Below, piece after piece: positions 53,315-62,081 of a stretch of 64,000 nucleotides of DNA (its first letter is position 1; each line of letters starts with the position of its first letter). Location of the stretch: NCBI RefSeq assembly GCF_030412785.1, contig NZ_CP125295.1, forward strand, positions 3,534,001 through 3,598,000, read 5' to 3'. The DNA is from Paraburkholderia sabiae (GTDB lineage Bacteria; Pseudomonadota; Gammaproteobacteria; Burkholderiales; Burkholderiaceae). The notes beneath the pieces are model-generated. The model made no database searches. It saw nothing but the letters and a program-made list of their open reading frames with translations, and was not told where the DNA came from. Made by a program: the position numbers and the translations under genes.

Positions 53315-54538
53315 ATGGCCGGTTCCTTTATCGAAGTCGCCGCTCGCGATGGCGGCCGTTTCAACGCGTACATCGCGCGTCCCGCGCAAGGGTCCGGTCC
53401 GGGCCTCGTGCTGCTGCAAGAGATTTTCGGCATCAACGACTATCTGAAGCAAACGGCCGACCGCTACGCCGAAGAGGGCTATGTCGTGCTCGTGCCCGAT
53501 CTGTTCTGGCGCATGCAGCCGAACGTCGTGCTCGGCCATGACGGCGACGACATGAAGCGCGCGCTCGACTTCCACGCGAAGTTCGACGTCGATCTCGGCG
53601 TGCAGGATATCGCCGCTACTGTCGATGCATTGCGCGCATTGCCCGAACAGCAAGGCAAAGTGGGCACGATCGGGTATTGCCTTGGCGGCAAGCTTGCGTT
53701 GCTCGCGGCGGCGCGCACGGATGTCGATTGCGCGGTGAGCTACTACGGTGTCGGGCTCGACGCGTATCTCGACGAAGTGAAGAACATTCGCTGCCCGATG
53801 GTGTTTCACTTCGCTGAAAACGACGCATACTGTCCGCCGCCTGCGCGCGAGACGATCATGGCCGCGCTTCGCGCGCAGCCGCAGATCGAGCAGTATGTGT
53901 ACGCGGGTTGCGACCACGCGTTCGCTTCGCCTGCGCGTCCGCACTACGACAAGCCTGCCGCGATGATGGCGTACTCGCGCACGCTCGCGCTGCTGCGCAA
54001 GGTGCTCGGCCCGATCTACGATCTGAACACGCTGTGGGAACAGCACTGCTATTTCGAGTTCGCCACGCGCGACGTCGAGTCCGTCATGCCGACGATGGTC
54101 GCGCAACCGTACGTCAATCATGTGCCGACGATGACGGGCGGCGTCGGTTACGACAACCTCAAGCGCTTCTATACGAATCACTTCGTCAATTCGAATCCTC
54201 CGGATACGAAGCTGATTCCGATTTCGCGGACCATCGGCTCCGATCGCATTGTCGACGAATTCATCTTTGCGTGTACGCATAGCTGTGAAATCGACTGGCT
54301 GCTGCCGGGCGTAGCGCCGACGGGCAAGTACTTCGAAGTGCCGATGCTCGCTGTCGTGTGCTTTCGCGGCGACAAGCTGTATAACGAGCATATCTATTGG
54401 GATCAGGCTTCCGTGCTCGTGCAGGTCGGGTTGCTCGATCCCAAAGGCTTGCCGGTGGCGGGCATCGAAAGCGCGCGCAAGCTGCTCGATGAGAAGCTGC
54501 CGTCGAATCAGTTGATGGGAAGCAAGTGGTCGGCGTGA
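53315..54538 (+). CDS. Dienelactone hydrolase fused to an NTF2/SnoaL-like domain
   Basis: A 407-aa two-domain protein. Residues 1-235 form a dienelactone hydrolase with Cys122 (GYCLGGKLALL), Asp170 (FAENDAYC) and His201 (GCDHAFASP). Residues about 237-407 resemble an NTF2/SnoaL-like polyketide-cyclase fold (IYDLNTLWEQHCYFEFATRD split as DLNTLWEQHC and YFEFATRD, then FYTNHFVNSNPPDTKLIPIS, and YNEHIYWDQASVLVQVGLL). ATG 53315 has GAGGAGC upstream; the TTG just before it is not preferred. It closes the aryl-CoA gene set. The hydrolase may cleave a lactone or CoA-ring intermediate; the second domain is unassigned. Confidence 0.87.
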   Translation: MAGSFIEVAARDGGRFNAYIARPAQGSGPGLVLLQEIFGINDYLKQTADRYAEEGYVVLVPDLFWRMQPNVVLGHDGDDMKRALDFHAKFDVDLGVQDIAATVDALRALPEQQGKVGTIGYCLGGKLALLAAARTDVDCAVSYYGVGLDAYLDEVKNIRCPMVFHFAENDAYCPPPARETIMAALRAQPQIEQYVYAGCDHAFASPARPHYDKPAAMMAYSRTLALLRKVLGPIYDLNTLWEQHCYFEFATRDVESVMPTMVAQPYVNHVPTMTGGVGYDNLKRFYTNHFVNSNPPDTKLIPISRTIGSDRIVDEFIFACTHSCEIDWLLPGVAPTGKYFEVPMLAVVCFRGDKLYNEHIYWDQASVLVQVGLLDPKGLPVAGIESARKLLDEKLPSNQLMGSKWSA

Positions 54539-54580
54539 TGGTTGCCGCTGCATCGTGAAGGCGTGACGTCGCGACGAATA

Positions 54581-54604
54581 GAGGCCGCCCTCTCGCGCGG
54601 CCTC
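54581..54604 (+). terminator. Hairpin after the aryl-CoA operon
   Basis: GAGGCCGC and GCGGCCTC form an 8-bp GC stem with an 8-base loop about 45 bp after the operon's last stop. No T tract follows, so it may be Rho-assisted or only a processing signal. Confidence 0.45.
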
Positions 54605-54659
54605 GTATGATGTCCGCTCCGCCGATGTCCGGCCTTCCCGCGCGCTTCGTCGCCTGCTC

Positions 54660-55331
54660 ATGCTCATCGTCCATCACCTGAACAACTCCCGCTCGCAGCG
54701 CGTGCTGTGGCTGCTCGAAGAACTCGGCGTGCCGTACGAGATCAAGCGTTATCAGCGCGATCCAAAGACGATGCTCGCGCCGCCCGAGCTGCGTGCCGTG
54801 CATCCGCTCGGCAAGTCGCCCGTCATCACCGACGATGGAAACACCGTCGCCGAATCCGGCGCGATCATCGAGTATCTGCTCGAACGCTATGGACAAGGCC
54901 GTTTCGAGCCCGCTGCGGGCACGCCGGAGCGTTTGAAGTTCAGATACTGGATGCACTATGCGGAAGGCTCGGCGATGCCGCCGCTGCTGCTGAAGCTGGT
55001 CGCGTTGCGCATCGGCAGTGCGCCGATGCCGTTCTTCGCGAAGCCGATCGCGAAGAAGATTGCGTGGACGCTGCAATCCACTTTCGTCGATCCGCAAATC
55101 GCGCTGCATATGAAGTACATCGACGATTCGTTGCTCGAGACCGGCTGGTTCGCGGGCAACGACTTCACAGCCGCCGACATCCAGATGAGTTTTCCGCTCG
55201 AAGCGGCGACGGCGCGCGGCAACCGCGATGCGAAATATCCGTCCGTCGCGCGTTTTCTCGACACGATTCATGCCCGGCCCGCGTATCAACGCGCGCTCGA
55301 ACGCGGCGGAAAATACGAATTGTTGGGTTGA
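54660..55331 (+). CDS. Glutathione S-transferase
   Basis: A 223-aa cytosolic GST. The N-terminal thioredoxin domain has HHLNNSRSQRVLWLLEELGV with the catalytic Ser, and HPLGKSPVITDDG with AESGAIIEYLLERYG for glutathione binding. The C-terminal helical domain has WFAGNDFTAADIQMSFPL. Its start ATG lies 121 bp past the preceding gene, so it may be separate from the aryl-CoA operon. Conjugation or dehalogenation substrates are not predictable. Confidence 0.9.
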   Translation: MLIVHHLNNSRSQRVLWLLEELGVPYEIKRYQRDPKTMLAPPELRAVHPLGKSPVITDDGNTVAESGAIIEYLLERYGQGRFEPAAGTPERLKFRYWMHYAEGSAMPPLLLKLVALRIGSAPMPFFAKPIAKKIAWTLQSTFVDPQIALHMKYIDDSLLETGWFAGNDFTAADIQMSFPLEAATARGNRDAKYPSVARFLDTIHARPAYQRALERGGKYELLG

Positions 55332-55461
55332 ATCGTGTCGATTTCGGCGACCCCCGATCGTCGTATGGTGAAGAGCGATGCGCGCGCGGTTCCGGCTTGC
55401 GGCCAGGAACCGAACCTGACTAGACTGAAAGCGCATCGACAGACACGGAGGAATCGCTCGC

Positions 55462-56943
55462 ATGACGCATAACATCGAAGGTCGCACGCGCTGGCTCGCA
55501 TTGGTCGTGCTGTGCATGGGCGTGCTGATGATCGTGCTCGATACGACCATCGTGAACGTCGCGCTGCCGTCCATCGCCGCCGATCTCGGCTTCACCGAAA
55601 CCTCGCTCGTCTGGGTCGTCAATGCCTACATGCTGACCTTCGGCGGCTTTCTGCTGCTCGGGGGACGGCTCGGCGATCTGTACGGGCATCGCAAGCTCTT
55701 TCTCGCGGGGATCACGCTGTTCACGCTCGCGTCGCTTGCATGCGGGCTCGCGAATTCGCAGGTGATGCTGGTGTGTGCGCGCGCCATTCAGGGTCTGGGC
55801 GGCGCGGTCGTGTCGGCCGTGTCGTTGTCGCTGATCATGAATCTGTTCACCGAAGAGGGCGAGCGCGCGAAAGCGATGGGCGTCTACGGCTTCGTGTGCG
55901 CGGGCGGCGGCAGCATCGGCGTGTTGCTCGGCGGACTGCTGACGAATCTGCTGAGCTGGCACTGGATCTTTCTCGTCAATCTGCCGATCGGCATCGCCGT
56001 GTACACGATGTGCATCGCGCTTCTGCCGGCGGGACGCGGACACGCACATGGCGAGCGGCTCGACGTCGCGGGCGCGACGACCGTCACGGCCTCGCTGATG
56101 CTGGCCGTCTATGCGATCGTCAACGGCAATGAAGCGGGCTGGCTGTCCGCGCAGACGATCGGGCTGATCGTCGTCGCGCTCGCGCTGCTCGGCGCATTTC
56201 TCTTGATCGAATCACGCGTCGTGCATCCGCTGATGCCGCTCAAGCTCTTCACGCTGCGCAACGTGGCGACGGCGAATGTCGTCGGCGTGTTGTGGGCGGC
56301 GGCGATGTTCGCGTGGTTCTTCATCTCCGCGCTCTATTTGCAGCGCGTGCTCGGCTATGCGCCGCTTCAGGTCGGCCTCGCGTTTCTGCCCGCGAACCTG
56401 ATCATGGGCTTCTTCTCGCTCGGACTGTCGGCGCGCATGGTGATGCGCTTCGGCATCCGTCGGCCGCTCGCGGTCGGGCTGTTCCTCGCCGCACTCGGTT
56501 TGCTGCTGTTCGCTCGCGCGCCCGTCGACGGTCACTTCGTCGTCGACGTGTTGCCCGGCATGGTGCTGCTCGGCATCGGCGCGGGCGTCGCGTTCAATCC
56601 GCTGCTGCTCGCCGCGATGAGCGATGTCGATCCATCGGATTCGGGTCTCGCGTCGGGCATCGTCAACACGGCGTTCATGATGGGCGGCGCGCTGGGACTC
56701 GCGGTGCTCGCGAGTCTCGCGGCAGCGCAGTCGGCAAGCGGCGGCGCGCAGCAGGCCGACACGCCCGCCGCGCTCGCGAGCGGCTATCACGTCGCGTTCT
56801 TCGTCGGCGCGACCTTTGCGGCGCTCGCCGCGACGATCGGCGGCGCGTGGCTGCGGCCTGGCTCGCAGGCGGCAGCGCAAGCTGCGGCGCAACAGGAGCG
56901 CGATGACGGAACTGTGAAGCAATCGATGGAGCAATCGCCATGA
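55462..56943 (+). CDS. MFS drug:H+ antiporter, DHA2 (EmrB/QacA) family
   Basis: A 493-aa fourteen-helix efflux pump. DHA2 motifs include LDTTIVNVALPSIAADLGF near 26-44, GGRLGDLYGHRKLFL, FVCAGGGSIGVLLGGLLTNL with WHWIFLVNLPIG, and a C-terminal hydrophilic tail (AQAAAQQERDDG). ATG 55462 has GGAGGAATCG upstream. It overlaps a small NTF2-like gene by ATGA, and an AraC regulator with a drug-binding-type domain lies downstream, consistent with drug or toxin export. Confidence 0.92.
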   Translation: MTHNIEGRTRWLALVVLCMGVLMIVLDTTIVNVALPSIAADLGFTETSLVWVVNAYMLTFGGFLLLGGRLGDLYGHRKLFLAGITLFTLASLACGLANSQVMLVCARAIQGLGGAVVSAVSLSLIMNLFTEEGERAKAMGVYGFVCAGGGSIGVLLGGLLTNLLSWHWIFLVNLPIGIAVYTMCIALLPAGRGHAHGERLDVAGATTVTASLMLAVYAIVNGNEAGWLSAQTIGLIVVALALLGAFLLIESRVVHPLMPLKLFTLRNVATANVVGVLWAAAMFAWFFISALYLQRVLGYAPLQVGLAFLPANLIMGFFSLGLSARMVMRFGIRRPLAVGLFLAALGLLLFARAPVDGHFVVDVLPGMVLLGIGAGVAFNPLLLAAMSDVDPSDSGLASGIVNTAFMMGGALGLAVLASLAAAQSASGGAQQADTPAALASGYHVAFFVGATFAALAATIGGAWLRPGSQAAAQAAAQQERDDGTVKQSMEQSP

Positions 56944-57302
56944 GCAAGCCCACGGACGTTCCCGATCTCGTTCGCCGCTGCTTTGCGGCGTATCAGCACA
57001 AGGATCGCGCGGCGATCGAAGCGATACTCGCCGACGATTTTCATTTCACGAGTCCGCGCGACGACCGCATCGACCGGCGCGAATACTTCGAACGATGCTG
57101 GCCGTTCAACGAACAGGTTGAGTTCTTTCGCATCGAGAAGCTGTTCAGCGAAGGCAACGAAGCGTTCGTGCGTTATGCGGTCAAGCCGGCGAATCGCGAG
57201 GCGTTTCGCAACACGGAGTTCTTTCGCGTGGAGAACGGGAAGATCGTCGAAGTCGAAGTGTATTTCGGTTCGCCCGCGAAAGACCTGTCGACGCTCGCGT
57301 GA
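56940..57302 (+). CDS. NTF2/SnoaL-like protein
   Basis: A 120-aa protein of the nuclear-transport-factor-2-like superfamily: VPDLVRRCFAAYQHKDRAAI, then FHFTSPRDDRIDRREYFER and FFRVENGKIVEVEVYFG. It overlaps the DHA2 pump by ATGA and is therefore co-translated with it. The role is unknown; such proteins often bind or isomerise small molecules. Confidence 0.87.
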   Translation: MSKPTDVPDLVRRCFAAYQHKDRAAIEAILADDFHFTSPRDDRIDRREYFERCWPFNEQVEFFRIEKLFSEGNEAFVRYAVKPANREAFRNTEFFRVENGKIVEVEVYFGSPAKDLSTLA

Positions 57303-57377
57303 GAAGAACCGCAAGCGCGATCAAATGAAGCGAGCGTCCGCCCGATATGCTGGGTTCATGTCGAAACGAGAGCCTGT

Positions 57378-58223
57378 ATGAACCCAGTTGGAAGCCCTGC
57401 CGGAAAAGCGTTGTGGTTTATCGAAAGCCACTTTCATGGCGAACTGTCGCTCGACGATATCGCCAGTTGCGGCTGTGTCTCGCGCTTTCATCTGTCGCGA
57501 GCATTCGAAACGGCGACGGGCTATGCGGTGATGCGCTACGTGCGCGCGCGGCGTCTGACGGAAGCGGCGCGGCGTCTCGCGCGCGGCGCGCCGGATATTC
57601 TGGCCGTCGCGGTCGATGCGGGTTACGGCTCTCACGAGGCATTCACGCGCGCGTTTCGCGAGCAGTTTGGGCTCACGCCCGAAGCGTTGCGCGCGCAAGG
57701 TCATCTCGACAACATCGCACTCGTGGAGCCCGTCAAAATGGATGAATCTCTTCTCACCAATCTTGAACCGCCGCGTTTCGTGGACGGCGAACCGTTGCTC
57801 GTCGCGGGATCGAGCGAACGCTACAACTGCGAAAGCAGCTCGGGCATTCCGGCGCAATGGCAGCGCTTCAACGCGATCTTCGGGAAAGTGCCGGGACAGA
57901 TCGGCAACGTCGCATACGGCGTCAGCTACAACATCGACGACTCAGGCAATTTCGATTATCTGTGCGGCGTCGAAGTCACCGATTTCTCCGGCTTGCCCGA
58001 AGAGTTGAGCCGCGTGCGTATCGGCGCGCAACGCTATGCGGTGTTCACGCACCGCGATCACATCTCGACGATCCGCCGCACCTGCAACACGATCTGGAAC
58101 AAGTGGCTGCCCGAGTCCGGCCACGCGCCCGCCGACGCGCCCAACTTCGAGCGCTACAGCGAGGAGTTCAATCCGGTGACGGGCATGGGCGGCGTCGAAA
58201 TCTGGCTGCCGCTCAAAAGTTAG
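57378..58223 (+). CDS. AraC-family regulator with GyrI-like ligand domain
   Basis: A 281-aa Rob/TetD-like regulator. The AraC double helix-turn-helix lies at about 8-108 (LSLDDIASCGCVSRFHLSRAF, then DILAVAVDAGYGSHEAFTRAF). A GyrI-like effector-binding domain follows at about 125-281 (GIPAQWQRFNAIFG, YLCGVEV, EELSRVRIGAQRYAVFTHRD). It lies 75 bp downstream of the NTF2-like gene and probably controls the efflux operon in response to a toxic small molecule. Confidence 0.9.
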   Translation: MNPVGSPAGKALWFIESHFHGELSLDDIASCGCVSRFHLSRAFETATGYAVMRYVRARRLTEAARRLARGAPDILAVAVDAGYGSHEAFTRAFREQFGLTPEALRAQGHLDNIALVEPVKMDESLLTNLEPPRFVDGEPLLVAGSSERYNCESSSGIPAQWQRFNAIFGKVPGQIGNVAYGVSYNIDDSGNFDYLCGVEVTDFSGLPEELSRVRIGAQRYAVFTHRDHISTIRRTCNTIWNKWLPESGHAPADAPNFERYSEEFNPVTGMGGVEIWLPLKS

Positions 58224-58229
58224 CTTTTA

Positions 58230-58814
58230 TCAAACCTTGCCGCCGATGGGCGCCGCTTCGACTTCGAAGGTGTCGCCCGTTTCGAAGAACGTGCCGCCCG
58301 CGACGTAATGGCAGGTGCGCATGTCGTGATCGTCGCCGAAGTGCCAGCGGTTGTCGGAATAGACGCGGCTGTCCGCATAGCACGCGACCACTTCGGCGAG
58401 GATCAGATCGTGCCGCTGGGCGTCGTCGGGAATCACCTTGCATTCGAACCACGCGACGCAGCCTTCCAGCATCGGCACGTCGATTTTCTCGGCGGCGAAC
58501 GTTTCGAGTCGAAGCGCGGCGATCTTGTCGATTTCGATGCCCGCGTTCGACCCGACCGCGAGCGTATGGCGGGCAAAGCCGCGCGTCGGCAGTTGCAGGC
58601 CGAACACGCCGCTCGCTTCGACGAGTTGCCGCGTCAGCGTTTTCGCGTCGATCACGACGACGAGCTTGGGCGGCACGAAATCGAGCGGCATCGCCCACGA
58701 TGCCGCCATCACATTCGAGCGTCCGTCGTGCGCGCTCGTGATCAACGTGACGGGACCGTGGTTCAGAAGGCGCGTGGCGCGCGCCAGATCGACGGGTTGC
58801 CGGAATGCTTGCAT
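58230..58814 (-). CDS. Flavin reductase-like (FMN-binding split-barrel) protein
   Basis: A 194-aa protein: HGPVTLITSAHDGRSNVMAASW near 20-41 followed by LVVVIDAKTLTRQLVEASG, matching the flavin_reduct/DUF447-like FMN split barrel found in flavin reductases of two-component monooxygenases. ATG 58814 is chosen, as the upstream in-frame sequence is Arg-rich shadow. It is convergent with the AraC gene, only 6 bp apart. A stand-alone NAD(P)H:FMN reductase or nitro/quinone reductase role is possible. Confidence 0.85.
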   Translation of the reverse strand: MQAFRQPVDLARATRLLNHGPVTLITSAHDGRSNVMAASWAMPLDFVPPKLVVVIDAKTLTRQLVEASGVFGLQLPTRGFARHTLAVGSNAGIEIDKIAALRLETFAAEKIDVPMLEGCVAWFECKVIPDDAQRHDLILAEVVACYADSRVYSDNRWHFGDDHDMRTCHYVAGGTFFETGDTFEVEAAPIGGKV

Positions 58815-58921
58815 GTGAGACCTTCGCGATATCGATCGCTGCATTCTAGCGAAGCGCGGTGATTCGCGAACTCGACGTGCCTGTCGCACGAGCGCTCGCG
58901 CTGCAGCACGAAACAGGCAGG

Positions 58922-58950
58922 CAAAAAAACGGCGGCGCTTTTGCGCCGCC
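58922..58950 (-). terminator. Rho-independent terminator of the 108-aa gene
   Basis: On the minus strand, GGCGGCGC-AAAA-GCGCCGCC is a perfect 8-bp stem with a 4-base loop, followed by a run of seven T. It lies 27 bp after the stop of the upstream gene. Confidence 0.9.
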
Positions 58951-58977
58951 CGCAGATCCGCATGGATCGGTGCGAAG

Positions 58978-59304
58978 TCAGTGCGTCGTCGGTGGCTTGC
59001 CGTGCGTGACCTCGTGCGGCTTGTGCGCTTCGCCATTCGCGCCCGGGAAGAATGCGTTCCATGCAGCGCGCACACCTTCGGCTGCCGTGGCTTCGGCGTC
59101 GATGGTTTCCGGTTCTTCCACGCGGGCGGGATCTTCGCTCAATCCGCGCCAGTGGGTAAACACGAGGAGCGGCCTTTCGGTCCATCCGCCCTCGATGAAT
59201 TTGGCGAACGCCGTCTCTCCGCTGACCAGCTGGACTTCGTACCACCCGTCTCGCACGGGCGCATAGTCGTCCAGCGGGAACCATGCGGTCGCTTCGATTT
59301 CCAT
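58978..59304 (-). CDS. Hypothetical protein, 108 aa
   Basis: A small acidic protein beginning MEIEATAWFPLDDYAPVRDG, with GWYEVQLVSGETAFAKFIEGG and a Pro/His-rich tail. I do not recognise the family. Support for a real gene: ATG 59304 preceded by AGGAGACGG at good spacing, even codon bias, and a textbook terminator directly after it. The 249 bp upstream (59305-59553) contain its promoter region and no further gene. Confidence 0.75.
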   Translation of the reverse strand: MEIEATAWFPLDDYAPVRDGWYEVQLVSGETAFAKFIEGGWTERPLLVFTHWRGLSEDPARVEEPETIDAEATAAEGVRAAWNAFFPGANGEAHKPHEVTHGKPPTTH

Positions 59305-59553
59305 AGTGCCGTCTCCTGTTTGGGAAGTGCCTCAAAGGAAGGCATTGTTCATGCCCTACGGGCGGGCGCGCCCGTTCGCGGCGTCGGAGTTCACGTGGTT
59401 CGCGACTTGCAGAGCGAATGAAGCCAGAAAATACGACGCACTTTTGACCACGACGCCATCGCCAGATTTACACATCTGGGCTGTTGCCGTAAAGCCCGTC
59501 AATATATTCGGAAGTATCGAACGTTTATGCGCATAACGTTCGGCACGTTGCGG

Positions 59554-60768
59554 TCATGCCTTACCGTTCAGATTGAAGGCGCCGCGATCGAACGCTTCGC
59601 AATAGGCCTTCCAGTCGCTGACGACCTGCGCTTCGCATTGCGTCGCGAGATCGATCAACGACAGTTGCCACTTACTGTCTTCGCCGAAAGCAATCAGGTC
59701 GTCGGCGATAGCGGACGTTTGCCGTCCGCTGCTGCGGAAATGCGCCCACGCGACCAGTTCGGCCATGTTGCGCACCACCGATTCGAGCCGCGGCAACTTG
59801 CCGTTCCAGTTGTCGAGCGCGACGCGATCTTCGGACGGCTGCAGCCCGCGCAGCACGTACGGGCGTTGCTCGAATTCGACGGCATGGAGAAAGGCTTGCG
59901 ACACCACCTGATCGCGCCGCTGTATCTCAACGACGCGTTCCGCTTCGCTGTTCCATTTGGGCTGCTTCGTGCCGACATGCGGCCCGGTCGCGGACGGCAA
60001 GGCCAGCTTCATGTCGAGCAGGTAATTGCCGTCGGGCGAGCCCTTGCCCTCGACGAGAATGACATAGCGATCGACGCCCAGACTGCCCGTGCCCGCGATC
60101 CGGCGCGCCACGTCGATGATCTCGTAGAACTGCGGATTCGGTTCGCGCTTTGCGAAGTCGTTCATGAACGCGACGACTTTCGCGCGCGTCTCGTCAGTCA
60201 CAGGCAGCGCCTTCTTGCCGTCGACGCGCAGCGTGCGCTTCTTGCCCTTCAACTCGGTGCGACGGTTCAGGTGATCGGCGCGCGAGCGTTGATGCAGCGC
60301 GGCAAACAGTTCGCCGACCATGCCTTCAGCCGTTTCTTCCTCGATCCAGCGCGCCTTGCCGAAGCGCAGCGCGGCCGCGTAGGAATCGGTGAGCGTGTGG
60401 CACAGCGCGAGGGCTTCGGCGCGGCTGAGCTTGAGATCGTCGGCCGCCACCAGCACGCTCGACAGCAGACGGATCATTTCGTACAGGCATGGCGCGAGAC
60501 AGGCTTCGTCGAAATCGTTGATGTCGAAGTAGATGAGCCGGTTGTCGCCCTTGTAGCTGCCGAAATTCTCGAGATGCATATCGCCGCAAATCCATGCGCG
60601 CGGCGAGTTGTCGAGCACCGTGCCTTTGGACAGGCGCTTGTAGAACAGATGGCATGTGCCGCGCAGAAACACGAACGGGGAGGTACGCATGCGCGCATAT
60701 TTCATCGCGAGGCGATCGGGGTCCCGGCCTGCATTGAATCGGGCAATTTCATCGGCGACATCGAGCAT
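59554..60768 (-). CDS. DUF2252 family protein
   Basis: A 404-aa protein of the DUF2252 group, which has a distant kinase-like fold. Visible features: FFLRGTCHLFYKRL-type segment read as FVFLRGTCHLFYKRL, CGDMHLENFGSYKGDNRLIYFDINDFDEA split as CGDMHLENFG and IYFDINDFDEA, and GVDRYVILVEGKG. The HxxN and DxND patterns resemble aminoglycoside-phosphotransferase-like active sites. ATG 60768 with AGAGGTCC upstream is preferred over a start 9 codons earlier. Function is not established. Confidence 0.85.
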   Translation of the reverse strand: MLDVADEIARFNAGRDPDRLAMKYARMRTSPFVFLRGTCHLFYKRLSKGTVLDNSPRAWICGDMHLENFGSYKGDNRLIYFDINDFDEACLAPCLYEMIRLLSSVLVAADDLKLSRAEALALCHTLTDSYAAALRFGKARWIEEETAEGMVGELFAALHQRSRADHLNRRTELKGKKRTLRVDGKKALPVTDETRAKVVAFMNDFAKREPNPQFYEIIDVARRIAGTGSLGVDRYVILVEGKGSPDGNYLLDMKLALPSATGPHVGTKQPKWNSEAERVVEIQRRDQVVSQAFLHAVEFEQRPYVLRGLQPSEDRVALDNWNGKLPRLESVVRNMAELVAWAHFRSSGRQTSAIADDLIAFGEDSKWQLSLIDLATQCEAQVVSDWKAYCEAFDRGAFNLNGKA

Positions 60769-60993
60769 GAGGACCTCTGGAGGAATGGGGTGCAATCAGA
60801 ACCATTCTGTATCGACAGCCTTTCAGTTCCAAACGTTCGCAAGCCATGCGCCACGATTGATGCATGTCTACGCCGCTCGCCGCGCAGTTGGCTCCATCGA
60901 ATCTCACCCGCCTGGTTCTTACGGGCGCACGCTGTTTGCCGTATCTTGCCCGCTTGGCATACTTCAACAATGCGCTTGCAACGGGAGAACGAC

Positions 60994-61713
60994 GTGGGGC
61001 AACGAGTCAACGAATATGGACAGCCGATCGGCGAACCCATGCCGCAATGGCAGCCGGCAAAGGCACCCGGAGACGAGCCGATGACGGGCCAGTACTGCCG
61101 CCTGGAACGGGTCGACGTCGAACGCCACGCCGACGATCTGTACGACGCCTATCGCGCCGCGCCGGATGGCAGCGACTGGACGTATCTGTCCGTTGGTCCG
61201 TTCGAAACAGCCGAGGCTTACCGCGACTTCCTCGCCGCCTGCGCAGCTTCGCCCGATCCGCTGCATTACACCGTCGTCGATCTGGCTACGGGCAAGGCGA
61301 TCGGCACGCTGTCGCTGATGCGGATCGACAAGTCGAACGGCGTGATCGAAGTCGGCTTCGTCGTGTTTTCGCGCCGCCTGCAAAAGACTCGCATGGCGAC
61401 GGAATCGATCTTCCTGCTGATGCAGCGCGTATTCGACGAACGAGGTTACCGGCGCTTCGAATGGAAGTGTGATTCGCTGAACGCGCCGTCGCGCGCGGCG
61501 GCGGCACGGTTCGGCTTCACGTTCGAAGGCATCTTCCGACAGGCGGTGACCTACAAGGGCCGCAACCGCGATACGGCGTGGTTCTCGATCATCGACAGCG
61601 AATGGCCGGCGCTGCGTGCGGGCTTCGCGGACTGGCTCGATGCCGAGAACTTCGACGCGCAAGGTGGGCAACGGCGTACGCTGCAGACGTGTATTGCAGG
61701 GCAACGCACGTAG
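60994..61713 (+). CDS. GNAT-family N-acetyltransferase (RimJ/RimL-like)
   Basis: A 239-aa acetyltransferase. It opens with GQRVNEYGQPIGEPMPQWQ and carries the acetyl-CoA fold in YTVVDLATGKAIGTLSLMRI, ending with RRFEWKCDSLNAPSRAAAARFGFTFEG split as RRFEWKCDSLN and SRAAAARFGFTFEG. GTG 60994 has CGGGAG upstream at good spacing; ATG 60970 is the in-frame alternative. A lone gene. Related proteins acetylate ribosomal protein or small-molecule amines. Confidence 0.85.
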   Translation: MGQRVNEYGQPIGEPMPQWQPAKAPGDEPMTGQYCRLERVDVERHADDLYDAYRAAPDGSDWTYLSVGPFETAEAYRDFLAACAASPDPLHYTVVDLATGKAIGTLSLMRIDKSNGVIEVGFVVFSRRLQKTRMATESIFLLMQRVFDERGYRRFEWKCDSLNAPSRAAAARFGFTFEGIFRQAVTYKGRNRDTAWFSIIDSEWPALRAGFADWLDAENFDAQGGQRRTLQTCIAGQRT

Positions 61714-61728
61714 CCCGACCGCACGCCG

Positions 61729-62073
61729 TCACATCATCAGGAATGCTTTCAAACTGCGGCGGATCGCGTCGAGTTCGGGTTGAGAGACCCGCTCTTCGCG
61801 GAATTCGCCGCGCCGCGCCACCCAGTCGAGCGTGGTGATCTGGTCGATCAACGCGACGCACGGCTTCGGCAATGCCGCAACGGGAATCTCCGTCGAAAAG
61901 CCGCGCGCCCTTGTCGTGCAGGGCACAGCGACGATTCTGTGCGTCGGACCGTTATGCGCTTCGTGCGACAAAACGACGACCGGCCGCGGATAGCCGCCGC
62001 CCTGTTCATGCCCGATCACCGGTTCGAGCCTGATCCACATCACATCGCCGATTTCGGGAACACCGTTCTTCAT
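61729..62073 (-). CDS. MazF/PemK-type endoribonuclease toxin
   Basis: A 114-aa CcdB/PemK-fold toxin. Key segments are IGDVMWIRLEPVIGHEQGGGYPRPVVVLS split as GDVMWIRLEPVIG and GGYPRPVVVLS, then RIVAVPCTT and ALIDQITTLDW, the usual MazF core. It starts at ATG 62073 with AAGGAGC upstream, 8 bp after the antitoxin stop. MazF toxins cleave mRNA at short sequences and are neutralised by the cognate MazE. Confidence 0.9.
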   Translation of the reverse strand: MKNGVPEIGDVMWIRLEPVIGHEQGGGYPRPVVVLSHEAHNGPTHRIVAVPCTTRARGFSTEIPVAALPKPCVALIDQITTLDWVARRGEFREERVSQPELDAIRRSLKAFLMM

Positions 62074-62081
62074 GTTGCTCC

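Noticed and set aside
52034..54667. An 877-codon open frame on the minus strand, and similar long frames opposite other genes (for example 42394-44976 plus, 3922-5874 plus, 19604-21457 plus)
   Set aside because: They lie exactly opposite well-supported genes, are rich in Arg, His and Ala, and carry no recognisable motifs. They are mirror frames caused by high GC at third codon positions.
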